Of a stretch of DNA of 64,000 bases, positions 27,201 through 35,060 are shown in pieces. Within the stretch, counting starts at the first letter, position 1, and each line of letters starts with the position of its first letter. Both the position numbers and the translations under genes were made by a program. Location: NCBI RefSeq assembly GCF_016899755.1, contig NZ_JACJJC010000005.1:98146-162145 (forward strand), written 5' to 3'. Under the pieces are notes generated by a model. That model was given only the letters and a program-made list of their open reading frames with translations, was not told the origin of the DNA and made no database searches. The stretch comes from Sutterella massiliensis (GTDB lineage: Bacteria; Pseudomonadota; Gammaproteobacteria; Burkholderiales; Burkholderiaceae_F).

Positions 27201-27349
27201 TTCGTCGTTTCCTTGACGTCTGCAAGCTTATAAACAGGCTTGGCGCCGGACGGGCCGGCAGCGTGCGCGGTCTGCGCAGCTGCCGCTGCGAGCGGCGCCG
27301 CACCCATCAGGATTCCTCGCTTGAAGAAACTTCTGCGTGAAACTTCCAT
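24236..27349 (-). CDS. fdoG: Formate dehydrogenase alpha subunit, Mo/W-bis-MGD, Cys-type, Tat-exported
   Basis: Catalytic subunit that oxidises formate to CO2 on the periplasmic side. The 1037-residue protein matches FdnG/FdoG throughout. A twin-arginine signal opens it (SRRSFFKRG, cleavage probably near AHA-AG at residue 30). The [4Fe-4S] ligands are C52, C55, C59 and C87. The active-site residue is C200 in TRVCHSSTV, where E. coli has selenocysteine, and a plain Cys codon is present, so no Sec machinery is needed. The neighbouring His201 is kept. The ATG at 27349 is preceded by AGGAGG. A 66-residue upstream extension would hide the Tat signal and is rejected. It heads the locus fdoG-fdoH-fdoI-fdhE-fdhD. 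Confidence 0.95.
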   Translation of the reverse strand: MEVSRRSFFKRGILMGAAPLAAAAAQTAHAAGPSGAKPVYKLADVKETTNICCYCSGGCGTICSARNGELINLEGDPDHPVNMGGLCPKGAAMWGLRNIVTPERKAKLHPDRVLTPLVRRPGSKTWEKISWDEAIDAIAKRIKKTRDETFVEKEDGVTVNRCDGIASFGAAQLNNEEGWLVQKFARSLGIVAIDNQTRVCHSSTVSGLAPSFGRGSMTSHWCDFQNSDVILSIGSNNVENHPLSSRWVERAQDRGATWIVVDPRYNRSAANADIYGRIRPGTDIAFYGGLINYILSNDLWQHEYVLNYTNAACLLREDYEFDPESGLFSGWDPETKRYSDETWGYDYDQVAKWDTSETGAYAWVNKPGTPKFKTPDLEVLKRDLSLTDPRCVINVMKRHYARYTPELVAKVTGMDPEVMMKIWQVYASTGRPDRSGSILYALGQTQHTYGSQNCRAMCIVQLLLGNIGVAGGGINALRGEPNVQGSTDVGASVPDAPGYLKWPTGKKHPTLAKYLEAETYAAGYYANKPKFWVSALREWFGENATVENDYCYDLLPKISPKLDYGAYSTIMTFNMMRDERIKGYMCWGMNPAHSAANGAHVRRSMANLDWLLVADWFLTETATFWEAPDMDPEKINTEVFFLPAALIYEKTGSINNSGRWIQWREKAIEPPGECKSDFEMLSLLFERIRSLYEAEGGACPEQVLKANMRYMIDGKYDIRALCWALNGYDVKTKKLLKGYADLQADGSTACGIWIFSGYYNNNDAPLDPMKQPMTRRSKEDPTGLGLYPNWSFAWPANRRILYNRASADPKGRPWNDKRVLVEWKNGKWLQNDVGDFATANPPDNNAFFMTWEQNARLFAYPMVDGPMPEHFEPFESPTANAFNGAAHNPCARFTEDKSVRRGEAGDYPYVCTTYSVTEHWQSGTQTRNIPWLNELVPCNFIELSEELAKEKGIKTGDDVRVWNNRGSVVVKAMVTIRMQPMQVNGKLTHVVGMPHHFSWATKLATGDNVNDLTPNVGDPNSYIPEYKAFLVNIEKAA

Positions 27350-27668
27350 GGATCCTCCTAGCAGGGAGTCTTCTCGGCCTCGGACGCGCCGTATGGAGTT
27401 CTCTTGCTGCGGGTCCGGCCGAAGGGTCAAAAACGTACGCTTGTTCGGGTCCGCTTCCTTGGTTTCGAGCGGGCTCTTTTCTTGCGCGAGTAGAGTGTCG
27501 TCGCACTCGAACGCACGCTCAAGCCGCCGCTCGTATAGGGTCCACACTTCAAAAGGGTGTTCGTCTTACGTCTTTTTACGTGTAGGTAAAAACCATAAAT
27601 ATACCAATTAAGGGGTAGATCCAAGGTCGATGGCCGGCCGTTCTCGCATCAGGACACGGCAATACCGA

Positions 27669-27685
27669 TATTCCAAAATGGAATA
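27669..27685. promoter_or_regulatory. Perfect palindrome, operator-like
   Basis: TATTCCA-AAA-TGGAATA, 7-bp arms with a 3-base spacer, about 40 bp from the FNR-type box in the divergent region. The binding protein is unknown. Confidence 0.45.
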
Positions 27686-27724
27686 ACGAAAACTGCGTCG
27701 GTACTCTGCGTCTTGTCCTCTGGT

Positions 27725-27738
27725 TTGATTTACATCAA
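27725..27738. promoter_or_regulatory. FNR/CRP-type binding box
   Basis: TTGAT-TTAC-ATCAA matches the FNR consensus (TTGAT N4 ATCAA) in every defined position. It lies between the divergent formate dehydrogenase genes and the exported flavoprotein gene, both expected to be useful without oxygen. Distances of about 300-375 bp to the two starts imply a long leader on at least one side. Confidence 0.7.
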
Positions 27739-28038
27739 ATTTTTGATATGCCGTCACGCATCCGGCAACAGTGTTGCGTTTCTCCGCCTGCAACCATTGC
27801 GGTGCTCTGCGTGGCTCTTTTGCGACAGTGACGCGCAGAAAACGTTTCAGACTGCTATCCTTTCGGTGCGAGGGTTTTCCCTCCTCGACTTAATACTGAT
27901 CTGCCGAGTGTCCCCCAATGGCGGATGCCCGGCGCGTAAGCGCGTTCGGCATGCGCCCGCGAGCGGCTTTGTTGTCAGCAAGACCGCGGCGGGTGTCAAA
28001 GGAGCGCGCCGTCCGTTCGATCCGTTGCGAAGCCATCC

Positions 28039-29892
28039 ATGTCCGACCCGAAAAATCTCGTCAAGCAATCCCATCGGTTGATTTGTCAAGCATCGGCGGC
28101 CGCACTTTTGGGCGCTGCGTTGCTGTTTTCCGGTACAGCTCTTGCTGCGCAGGGGGCGCCCGGCAGTGATTTTTCGTCGTCAAACCTCAGTGAAGCTGCC
28201 GCCGTCTCGTCGACTTCGTCGGCTTCAAGTGCGCCCGTCCGTGTGGCCGGACTTCCTTCCGGGGCCGCAGCCTCAACGCCCAACGCCTTCGAAGGTGCGC
28301 CTGCCGAGCGCTGCATCACCGAAGACGACCGCCATCTGCCGCACTACCACTGCGATGTGCTTGTCATCGGCGCAGGCGCCGCGGGTCTAACGGCCGCAAT
28401 CGAAGCCTCGCGCGCGGGTGCCGACGTGATCGTGCTCGAGAAAATGCCGATGGCGGGCGGCAATACGATTCTCTCGCTCGACGGGCTCCTTGCACTCTCG
28501 CCCGAGCGACGCTCCGAGGTGAGCGTCGATGTGCCGTCGGCTCAGGTAGCTGCGCCGAGCGGCGCGGCCGTGGCGCACGGGCGCGTTCGCCACGACGTTG
28601 CGCAGGGGCTCGCTTCGCCCAACGTTGCTATTTCCGCGCTGCCGCCGCAGGGCGAAGCGCTTTTCGCGTCGCTTTCCGTTCACCACGCGATGGGCGAACC
28701 CGTTCTTTCACGAAAGCTCATTGCCGAGTCGAGCTCGGCGCTTGCCTGGCTTGAGTCATGCGGGATCGATTTGTCGAGCAAAACGGCGCATCCGGGATTT
28801 GCCGGCCTTTATTCGAGGCGGCCCGCCAACGGCGCGCCCCTCGGCTTTGAAGTCATTCGCGGTCTTCTGCAGGCAACGGAAGCGGCACGCATTCCCGTGC
28901 AGACGCTCACGCGCGCTGAAGCGATTCTCTACGACGAACGTACGGGCGCCGTTTCGGGTGTTCGTGCACACGGGCGCTGCGGCGCGCTTCTCTACGAGGC
29001 CGGTGCGGTTGTGATTGCAACGGGCGGCTACGCCGCTTCGATCGAAGTGATTCGTTCGGAAAACCCGACGCTGCCGCTGCTTTCCACCACCAATTCTGCG
29101 GGCGCCACGGGCGACGGACTCGTGCTTGCGCGCAAGGCGGGGGGCGTCAAGACGAAGATCGGGTGCGTTTCCATGCATTGCACGACGCTCGCCGTTACGG
29201 GGAGTGTTGTGCCGCAGGCGGTTCGGGTTGACGGGGCGATCCTTGTGAACGACAAGGGACGCCGCTTTGTCAACGAACTGCTCCCTTCCGACGAGGTGGC
29301 GCAGGCGATTTTGAGCGAACCAAACAACGAGGCGTGGCTTGTCTTTGACGAAAGCATTTTGGAAAAAGACCGCACGCTCTCGGCCGCTGCCGACATCGGG
29401 TCGCTCGACGTTGTCTACCGATCGCCGAATCCCGGCGTTCTCGCGCGGCAGATCGGCGTCTCGCCCAAGCAGTTCACCGAAACGGTGTTCGCTTACCGCC
29501 GTATGGCGCAAGTGGGTAAGGACACCGCATTCGGCCGCCAGACGCTCAACTCCTCGCTCGAGCACGGGGATCTCTGCGCCGTGCGCGTGCGCCCTGCCTA
29601 TCACTCGACCTCTGCGGGTGTAGCGATCAACACCTCGGCACAGGTGCTCCGTGCGAGCGGTCGCCCGATTCCCGGGCTCTTTGCGGCCGGTGAAGTCGCG
29701 GGCGGCGTTTTCGGGCGGCATGTGCCCGACAATCTCGGTATCGTGAGTGCGGTCGTCTTCGGCCGTACGGCGGGCGCGCGCGCGGCGGCTTTTGCGAGCG
29801 AGCGCGCGGCTGAAAAGCGGCCAGCCGATGCGGCGGTCGTGCATCAGGCGTCGACTGGCACTGCGCCCGAGAGTGCAGAACAATTGAACTGA
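28039..29892 (+). CDS. Exported FAD-dependent reductase, fumarate-reductase/flavocytochrome-c flavoprotein family
   Basis: The 617-residue protein has an N-terminal export signal (hydrophobic LLGAALLFSGTALAAQG, cleavage near residue 37) and a Ser/Ala-rich linker to about residue 100. An FAD domain starts at VLVIGAGAAGLTAAIEASRAGADV. Further family blocks are GGNTILS, VVIATGGYAAS, FVNEL, a capping-domain region and the C-terminal IPGLFAAGEVAGGVFG with NLGIVSAVVFGR. These are typical of periplasmic fumarate, urocanate or other enoate reductases. No heme CXXCH motif is present, so electrons must come from a separate cytochrome. The region that would bind a C4 substrate is not clear enough to name it. 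Probably anaerobically induced through the upstream FNR-type box. Confidence 0.85.
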   Translation: MSDPKNLVKQSHRLICQASAAALLGAALLFSGTALAAQGAPGSDFSSSNLSEAAAVSSTSSASSAPVRVAGLPSGAAASTPNAFEGAPAERCITEDDRHLPHYHCDVLVIGAGAAGLTAAIEASRAGADVIVLEKMPMAGGNTILSLDGLLALSPERRSEVSVDVPSAQVAAPSGAAVAHGRVRHDVAQGLASPNVAISALPPQGEALFASLSVHHAMGEPVLSRKLIAESSSALAWLESCGIDLSSKTAHPGFAGLYSRRPANGAPLGFEVIRGLLQATEAARIPVQTLTRAEAILYDERTGAVSGVRAHGRCGALLYEAGAVVIATGGYAASIEVIRSENPTLPLLSTTNSAGATGDGLVLARKAGGVKTKIGCVSMHCTTLAVTGSVVPQAVRVDGAILVNDKGRRFVNELLPSDEVAQAILSEPNNEAWLVFDESILEKDRTLSAAADIGSLDVVYRSPNPGVLARQIGVSPKQFTETVFAYRRMAQVGKDTAFGRQTLNSSLEHGDLCAVRVRPAYHSTSAGVAINTSAQVLRASGRPIPGLFAAGEVAGGVFGRHVPDNLGIVSAVVFGRTAGARAAAFASERAAEKRPADAAVVHQASTGTAPESAEQLN

Positions 29893-29924
29893 AAATATCG
29901 CTTCGTCGAAATTTCTCCACAGGA

Positions 29925-29965
29925 AACGCCTCGTCCGAGCACCAACGGACGGGGCGTTCGCTTTT
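29925..29965 (+). terminator. Terminator after the flavoprotein gene
   Basis: AACGCCTCGTCCG pairs with CGGACGGGGCGTT (13 bp with one T-G wobble) around an 8-base loop, followed by CGCTTTT. The T-run is short, so efficiency is uncertain. Confidence 0.6.
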
Positions 29966-30104
29966 CGGGCCCGCGCGGCAGGATTCGTTTCTGTGCGGCT
30001 GTGTTGGTAGCCGTACAAAACCTCGAACGACCGTTGTCGACGCGCGCTTCGCTACACTTTTCGGCACCGAAGCATCCGCTTTCGGACCGTTTTGCTGCGT
30101 AATC

Positions 30105-31511
30105 ATGAGAACACTTCGAATTCTTCACACTGCCGACTGGCACCTCGGCAAGCGTTTGGCCGACGTGGAGCGCACCGACGACTTCCGGCTGTTTCTCGAC
30201 TGGCTTCTCGACCTTGTCGAAGCGCAGGCGGTCGACGTGCTGTTGATTTCGGGCGACGTCTTCGATACGACGATGCCCGCGACCGATGCGCAGCGCCTTT
30301 ATTACGAATTTCTTTCGCGCGCAGCCTCTTCAAGGCTCCTTAAAACCGTTGTGACAGCGGGCAACCACGATTCGCAGCGTTTTCTGAGTGCGCCGAAGGC
30401 GCTCCTTGGCGTCATGAACTGCCTTATAGCGGGAGAGGCGCCAGAGGACGAAGCCTTCGTCATCCGCGACCGCTCGGGTGAACCTCTGCTCGGCGTCGCA
30501 GCGGTGCCCTATCTGCGCGAGGGCGATGTGCGCGCGAGCGGGCAAAGCGCTTCGGAAGCCGAGCGCTTCGAGAGCTGGTCGGCGGGCGTTGCGAAGCGCT
30601 ACCGGGCAGTGCGCGAGATTTTGGAGGAGCGGCTTGCCGCGGCGGGCGCTAGCGAAAGTGTCCCCCGCGTTGCCATGGGGCACCTTTTCGTGGCGGGTAG
30701 CCGCTTAGGCGAAGCTGCGCTCGAGAGCGAAGCGACCGCCGGGGCGCCGGCTGATGCGTCGCTCCCTGCCGCCGACACAAGCGAGCGCGAATCTCACTAC
30801 GTGGGGGCGCTTCGCAACGCGAGCGCCGATGCGTTCGGTGCCGACTGGGACTACGTCGCGCTCGGCCACATTCACGCGGCGCAAACGGTGAAGCGCTATG
30901 CCGGGCTTGGAGAAGCCCGCTACTGCGGCGCACCGCTCGCGCTGGCCTTTAAGAACGAGCGCTATGCGCATCAGATGCTTTTGGTGGAAATCGATCTCGA
31001 CAAGCCGCGCACGGCGCACGCAGCGCGCACCCGAATCGTTTCCGTGCCGGTGCCGCAGCCGCGGCGCGTCGGACGCATTCGCGGCAATTACGACGAACTT
31101 CTCGCTGCGATCGAGGCCGCAGCTGCGCGCAGTGCGGGCGAATTGCCGCCCGTTCTTGAAGTTGCTTTCGAACTCGATCCCGTTGAAGCGCGCGCTTTGA
31201 TTGAGCCGCTGCGCGCCGCGGCCGACAAGGCGGGTGTCGTGCTCGGGCCCATTCGCGCGACGCGCGCAGCCGAGGCCGAGCGCTCGGAAGCGGCGCTCAT
31301 GCGGCTCGAAGACATCACGCCCGAAGAGGTGTTTGAAGATGTCCTAGGTCGGCTCGAACTCGACGAAGCCAAGACAAAGTCGCTCAAAGCCTCTTTTGCC
31401 GCGGCGCTTGCTGAAGCGCGAGATGCCTTGGGCGTACGCCGCGAAACGGGGCGCGGGGCCGAAGCGCTCGCCGAGATCAAACGTCTTTGCGAAAAGAACG
31501 AAGCCGAGTAA
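30105..31511 (+). CDS. sbcD: Exonuclease subunit SbcD (Mre11-like)
   Basis: Nuclease half of the SbcCD complex, which cuts DNA hairpins and protein-blocked ends. The 468-residue protein begins LRILHTADWHLGKRL, with the first metal-binding Asp-His pair. It continues with GDVFD near residue 50, AGNHDS near 87, MGHLFVAG, and LGHIHAAQ near 250, which completes the calcineurin-like phosphoesterase metal set. It is longer than E. coli SbcD (about 400 residues), with extra Ala/Glu-rich sequence in the middle. It forms an operon with sbcC, 30 bp downstream. Confidence 0.93.
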   Translation: MRTLRILHTADWHLGKRLADVERTDDFRLFLDWLLDLVEAQAVDVLLISGDVFDTTMPATDAQRLYYEFLSRAASSRLLKTVVTAGNHDSQRFLSAPKALLGVMNCLIAGEAPEDEAFVIRDRSGEPLLGVAAVPYLREGDVRASGQSASEAERFESWSAGVAKRYRAVREILEERLAAAGASESVPRVAMGHLFVAGSRLGEAALESEATAGAPADASLPAADTSERESHYVGALRNASADAFGADWDYVALGHIHAAQTVKRYAGLGEARYCGAPLALAFKNERYAHQMLLVEIDLDKPRTAHAARTRIVSVPVPQPRRVGRIRGNYDELLAAIEAAAARSAGELPPVLEVAFELDPVEARALIEPLRAAADKAGVVLGPIRATRAAEAERSEAALMRLEDITPEEVFEDVLGRLELDEAKTKSLKASFAAALAEARDALGVRRETGRGAEALAEIKRLCEKNEAE

Positions 31512-31541
31512 CGCTTGAGAGCCACGAGGACGGAAAAAGAT

Positions 31542-34500
31542 ATGCGTCTATTGAAACTGCGGTTCCAGAACATCAATTCGCTCGCGGGCGAGTACGAAAT
31601 CGACTTCACCAACGCCGTCTTGGCCGAGAGCGGTATTTTTGCGATCGTTGGGCCGACGGGGAGCGGGAAGACTTCGATCCTTGACGCGGTGTCGCTTGCG
31701 CTCTACGGCGAGACGCCGCGAACGGCAGAGCGGCCCGAGGAATCGAAGGATAAAGCGGCGGAGTGTCAGGTTCTCACGAAGAACCGTACCGAATGCTATG
31801 CGCAGGTGATTTTCGAAGCGCACGGTAAAACGTGGCTTTCGCGCTGGTCGCGCGGCTACGGTCCACGCTCGAAGAAGCTCACACCGGAAAAGGTGGAGCT
31901 CGCGCTTCTCTCGAGTCCCGACGACGAGGCAGGGCGCATCGTCGCCGAAAAGATCACCGACTGGAAAGCAGCCGTAACGTGGCTTCTCGGCATGGACTTT
32001 GCGGGCTTCACGCGCTGCGTGCTTTTGGCGCAGGGGGCATTCGCGAAACTGTTGCGTGCAAAAGTCGACGAACGCGCTTCAATCCTCGAGCGCATCACGG
32101 GAACCGAGCTCTATTCGGAAATCGGCAGAACCGTTTACCGCAAGGAAGCAGAAGATAAGGCGCGTGTCGAGCGTCTCGAAGCCGCGCTCGCCGGGGCGGC
32201 GCCCTTGAGCGACGAGGCAAGAGGCGCACTTGAAGCGGCGCTGCAGGCTGCGCAGGCAGCGGAAAAAGCCGCAGTTGAATGCCGTCGAACGGCCAATCAG
32301 CGTCTTGAAAAGCGCCGCGCGCTCGATGCGGCGGCGGCCGCGTACATGGAAGCGAAAAAGCGCAGCAAGGCCGCGCAGGCGGCGCTTGAAGCGGCCGCGC
32401 CCGAGCGGGCGCGTGCGGCGGCTGCACGCAGAGCGGCCAAGGGCGCTCGCGCACTCGAAGAAAAAACACGGACGCAAACCGCACTCGCGCAGGCCGAAGC
32501 GGCGGTGATGTCGGCCGAAAAGACAAAAGCGGCGGCAGCAGCGTCGCGCTTGGCGGCCGAGGCTGCACAAAAAGCGAGTGCGGACAAAACCCGAGAGGCG
32601 CAGGCCGCGCAAAAAGCGTTCGAACCCGAGTTCGATGCGATGTCAAAGGCCGATGCCGCGATTGCGCAAGCGCGCCGCACGTTTGAGAGTGCCGAGAAGG
32701 AACGCGCGGCAGCCGAGGCGCGTTTTACGCAAGCGCAGTTCGACGAAAAGAAAGCTTTCGAAGCCGAAGCGGCAGCCGGTAAGGCACTCGAAGAGACGGA
32801 AGCGGCGGAGCGTGCAAGTGCGGGCGACGACGCGATTGTCGAAGCGCTTGAGGTCATCCGTGCCGCCGTTGAGGCGCATCGCCAAGCGCGGCAAGCGGAA
32901 ATGAAGACGCGTAGGGAAAAGGAAGCGGCCGAGCGGTCGGCAAAAGCGGCAGACGATGAGGCGACGGCAGCCCGCAGCACGCTCAAATCGGCTCGAGCAC
33001 AGCGCGACGAGGCGCTTCGCGAACTTGAAGAGAAGCGCCTCGCGTACGAACGCGCCATGGCCGGAAGTTCCCTTGAAGCCGGACTTGTCGCTATGCGGCA
33101 GGCTGCGGGCGAATGGTGGGGCGCGCAGTGGGCGGCTTCGCTCTGCGAAGAAATTTCGGCGGCCGACGAGGTCCTCAAGGCGCTCGGCGCGCATGTCGGC
33201 AGCGACGCGTCCACCTCGCCCGCATTGGCCTATCCGCTCGCGGTTCGCGAGCGCTCGAAAGCGCGACTTGACGCGCTGATCGAGCAGTATCCATCCTTTG
33301 CTGCCGGCGTTGCCCCCGAGCGCATCGCCGAGCTCGAAAATGCGGTCGATCGTTTGCGCCTTTGGTCCAAGGAGGCGGGCGACGCCGGTACGGCGCGCGA
33401 TCGGGCGGCGGCGCTCGAAAAGACGGCGCGCGACGCGCTGGATCGAGCGAGCGGCCTGGCGCAAGAGGCCGAGCAGAAGCTTGCGGCGGCAGTCGCAAAG
33501 CGCGAAAACTTCCGGGCGCAGTTCGAGCGCGACACCGAAGCGCTTGACGCAGCCCGCGCGAATTACCTTGAGCGTACGCGTCCTTTCTTCGAAGAAACGG
33601 TGCTCCTCAAGACGAAGCCCGCCGAGATACTCCACGCGCTCGAAATGCGGCGCGACGCGCGGGCGGCCGTGAAGAAAGCGATTGACGAGCGGCGCAGCGC
33701 CAAAGAGAAGGCCGCGGGCGAAAAACTCGCCGCACAGAGGCTCTGCGCCGAGCGCAAGCGCTCGGTCGACGAGGCGAAAAAGCGTGCAGCCGAAGACAAA
33801 CGCACCTGGGAGACGGCAAGCGCCGAGCGGCGCGAACGCTGGGGGGAAGTCGATGCGCAGCACAAGCGTCGGGCACTCGCCTGCGCACTCGAAAGCGCGC
33901 AGCAGAAGGAAGTGAAGACGAGAAAAGCCTTCAGCGATGCGCAGGCAGCCGAAGCGGCGAGTGCAACGGCGTTGAAGCTCAGAACGAGCGAGCGCGACCG
34001 AGCGAAGAGAGCATTCGCAGAAGCGCAAACCAACTGGACCGAGGCGCTCGCTGAATCGGGTTTTGCCGACGAGGGGGCGCTCGTTCATGCTGCGGTGCCC
34101 GAGCGTGAACTCGAAGCACTCGAAACGCAGCTCGCCGAGCGCGAGCGTGAAGCACAAAAGGCAGCGGGCGCGCAGGAAGAAGCGCAAAAGCACCTCGAGG
34201 CGCTTAAGCGTGCACACGAAGAAGAAACGCGCGCTGCGGGCGCTGGTACGCCGGCTTTCGATGTGTTGACTCTGCCCCTTGAAGCGCTGGAGGCCGCCGT
34301 ACGCGAAAGCGAATCCGCTGCCGGCAAGGCGAGCGAAGAGAAGGGGCGTCTTGCGGCGGAGTGCAGGGCCGACGACGAGCGGCGCGTGCAAACGAAAGAG
34401 TTTGCCGAGGCGCTCGCGGCGGCCCGTGCGTCGCTTCTCGCTTGGGGGCAGCTGAGCGAACTGATCGGGAGCGCCGACGGCAAGCGCTTCCGACTTGCGG

Positions 34501-34958
34501 CGCAAAAGCTCACCTTCCGGCTGCTGCTTGCCAATGCCAACGAGGTGCTCGAGCAGATGGAAAGCCGCTATCGGCTGGCCGCTGCCGGCACCTCGGGGCT
34601 CGAAGTGGCCGTTCGCGACGAAGAGCTCGCGGGACTCGTTCGCACGTCCTTCAATCTCTCGGGCGGCGAAACTTTCCTCGTGAGTCTCGCACTCGCGCTT
34701 GCGCTCGCGCGCATCAGTTCGAGAAACCTGCGCGTCGACACGCTCTTTCTCGACGAAGGTTTCGGTTCGCTCGATGCGGAAACGCTCGAAAAGGCGCTCG
34801 GGGCGCTCGAAAATCTGCAGTCGCGCTCCAAGAAGCTCATCGGTCTTATCAGCCACGTGCGTGCGGTGCGCGAGCGCATCGACGCGCATATCACGGTTCG
34901 CCCGAAAGGCGTCTCGGGCGAAAGCGATATTTCGGGGCCGGGCGTCCGGCGGATTTGA
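31542..34958 (+). CDS. sbcC: Exonuclease subunit SbcC (SMC/Rad50-like ATPase)
   Basis: ATPase and coiled-coil half of SbcCD. The chosen ATG gives 1138 residues starting MRLLKLRFQNINSLAGEYEIDF. The Walker A is GPTGSGKTS (37-45) and the Q-loop area is VLLAQGAFAKLLRA. A long Ala/Glu/Lys/Arg coiled coil runs from about 190 to 940. The C-terminal ABC part has LSGGETFLVSLALALALA and the Walker B FLDEGFGSLD near residue 1075. No clear Cys-based zinc hook CXXC is seen at the middle of the coil. The coil is unusually alanine-rich. An in-frame start nine codons upstream is possible. It follows sbcD in one operon. Confidence 0.93.
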   Translation: MRLLKLRFQNINSLAGEYEIDFTNAVLAESGIFAIVGPTGSGKTSILDAVSLALYGETPRTAERPEESKDKAAECQVLTKNRTECYAQVIFEAHGKTWLSRWSRGYGPRSKKLTPEKVELALLSSPDDEAGRIVAEKITDWKAAVTWLLGMDFAGFTRCVLLAQGAFAKLLRAKVDERASILERITGTELYSEIGRTVYRKEAEDKARVERLEAALAGAAPLSDEARGALEAALQAAQAAEKAAVECRRTANQRLEKRRALDAAAAAYMEAKKRSKAAQAALEAAAPERARAAAARRAAKGARALEEKTRTQTALAQAEAAVMSAEKTKAAAAASRLAAEAAQKASADKTREAQAAQKAFEPEFDAMSKADAAIAQARRTFESAEKERAAAEARFTQAQFDEKKAFEAEAAAGKALEETEAAERASAGDDAIVEALEVIRAAVEAHRQARQAEMKTRREKEAAERSAKAADDEATAARSTLKSARAQRDEALRELEEKRLAYERAMAGSSLEAGLVAMRQAAGEWWGAQWAASLCEEISAADEVLKALGAHVGSDASTSPALAYPLAVRERSKARLDALIEQYPSFAAGVAPERIAELENAVDRLRLWSKEAGDAGTARDRAAALEKTARDALDRASGLAQEAEQKLAAAVAKRENFRAQFERDTEALDAARANYLERTRPFFEETVLLKTKPAEILHALEMRRDARAAVKKAIDERRSAKEKAAGEKLAAQRLCAERKRSVDEAKKRAAEDKRTWETASAERRERWGEVDAQHKRRALACALESAQQKEVKTRKAFSDAQAAEAASATALKLRTSERDRAKRAFAEAQTNWTEALAESGFADEGALVHAAVPERELEALETQLAEREREAQKAAGAQEEAQKHLEALKRAHEEETRAAGAGTPAFDVLTLPLEALEAAVRESESAAGKASEEKGRLAAECRADDERRVQTKEFAEALAAARASLLAWGQLSELIGSADGKRFRLAAQKLTFRLLLANANEVLEQMESRYRLAAAGTSGLEVAVRDEELAGLVRTSFNLSGGETFLVSLALALALARISSRNLRVDTLFLDEGFGSLDAETLEKALGALENLQSRSKKLIGLISHVRAVRERIDAHITVRPKGVSGESDISGPGVRRI

Positions 34959-34992
34959 TCGCGCATGAACGACGATGAGCCGCCGAAATAAA

Positions 34993-35029
34993 AAGGCGGC
35001 GCGCATTCGGTTTCGAAGCGTGCCGCCTT
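34993..35029 (-). terminator. Terminator after lplT
   Basis: On the minus strand AAGGCGGC pairs with GCCGCCTT around a 21-base loop and is followed by TTTAT. It sits 32 bp after the lplT stop. The same hairpin may also help end sbcC from the other side. Confidence 0.7.
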
Positions 35030-35060
35030 GTGCGAGGAAGGTGTTGCCTTTTACCGAGCG

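Larger units (their letters stand above)
27350..28038. other. Divergent control region between formate dehydrogenase and the flavoprotein gene
   Basis: About 690 bp without a convincing gene. Only short frames with no ribosome sites or domains are present. It holds an FNR-type box at 27725-27738, a separate palindrome at 27669-27685 and AT-rich stretches near 27570-27610 that could carry the fdo promoter. Start sites cannot be fixed by eye. Confidence 0.6.

Noticed and set aside
32643..35006. A 787-codon open frame on the minus strand opposite sbcC
   Set aside because: No domain is recognisable, it is Arg/Leu/Phe rich and lies wholly inside the SbcC coiled-coil gene, so it is a mirror of GC-rich codon use.
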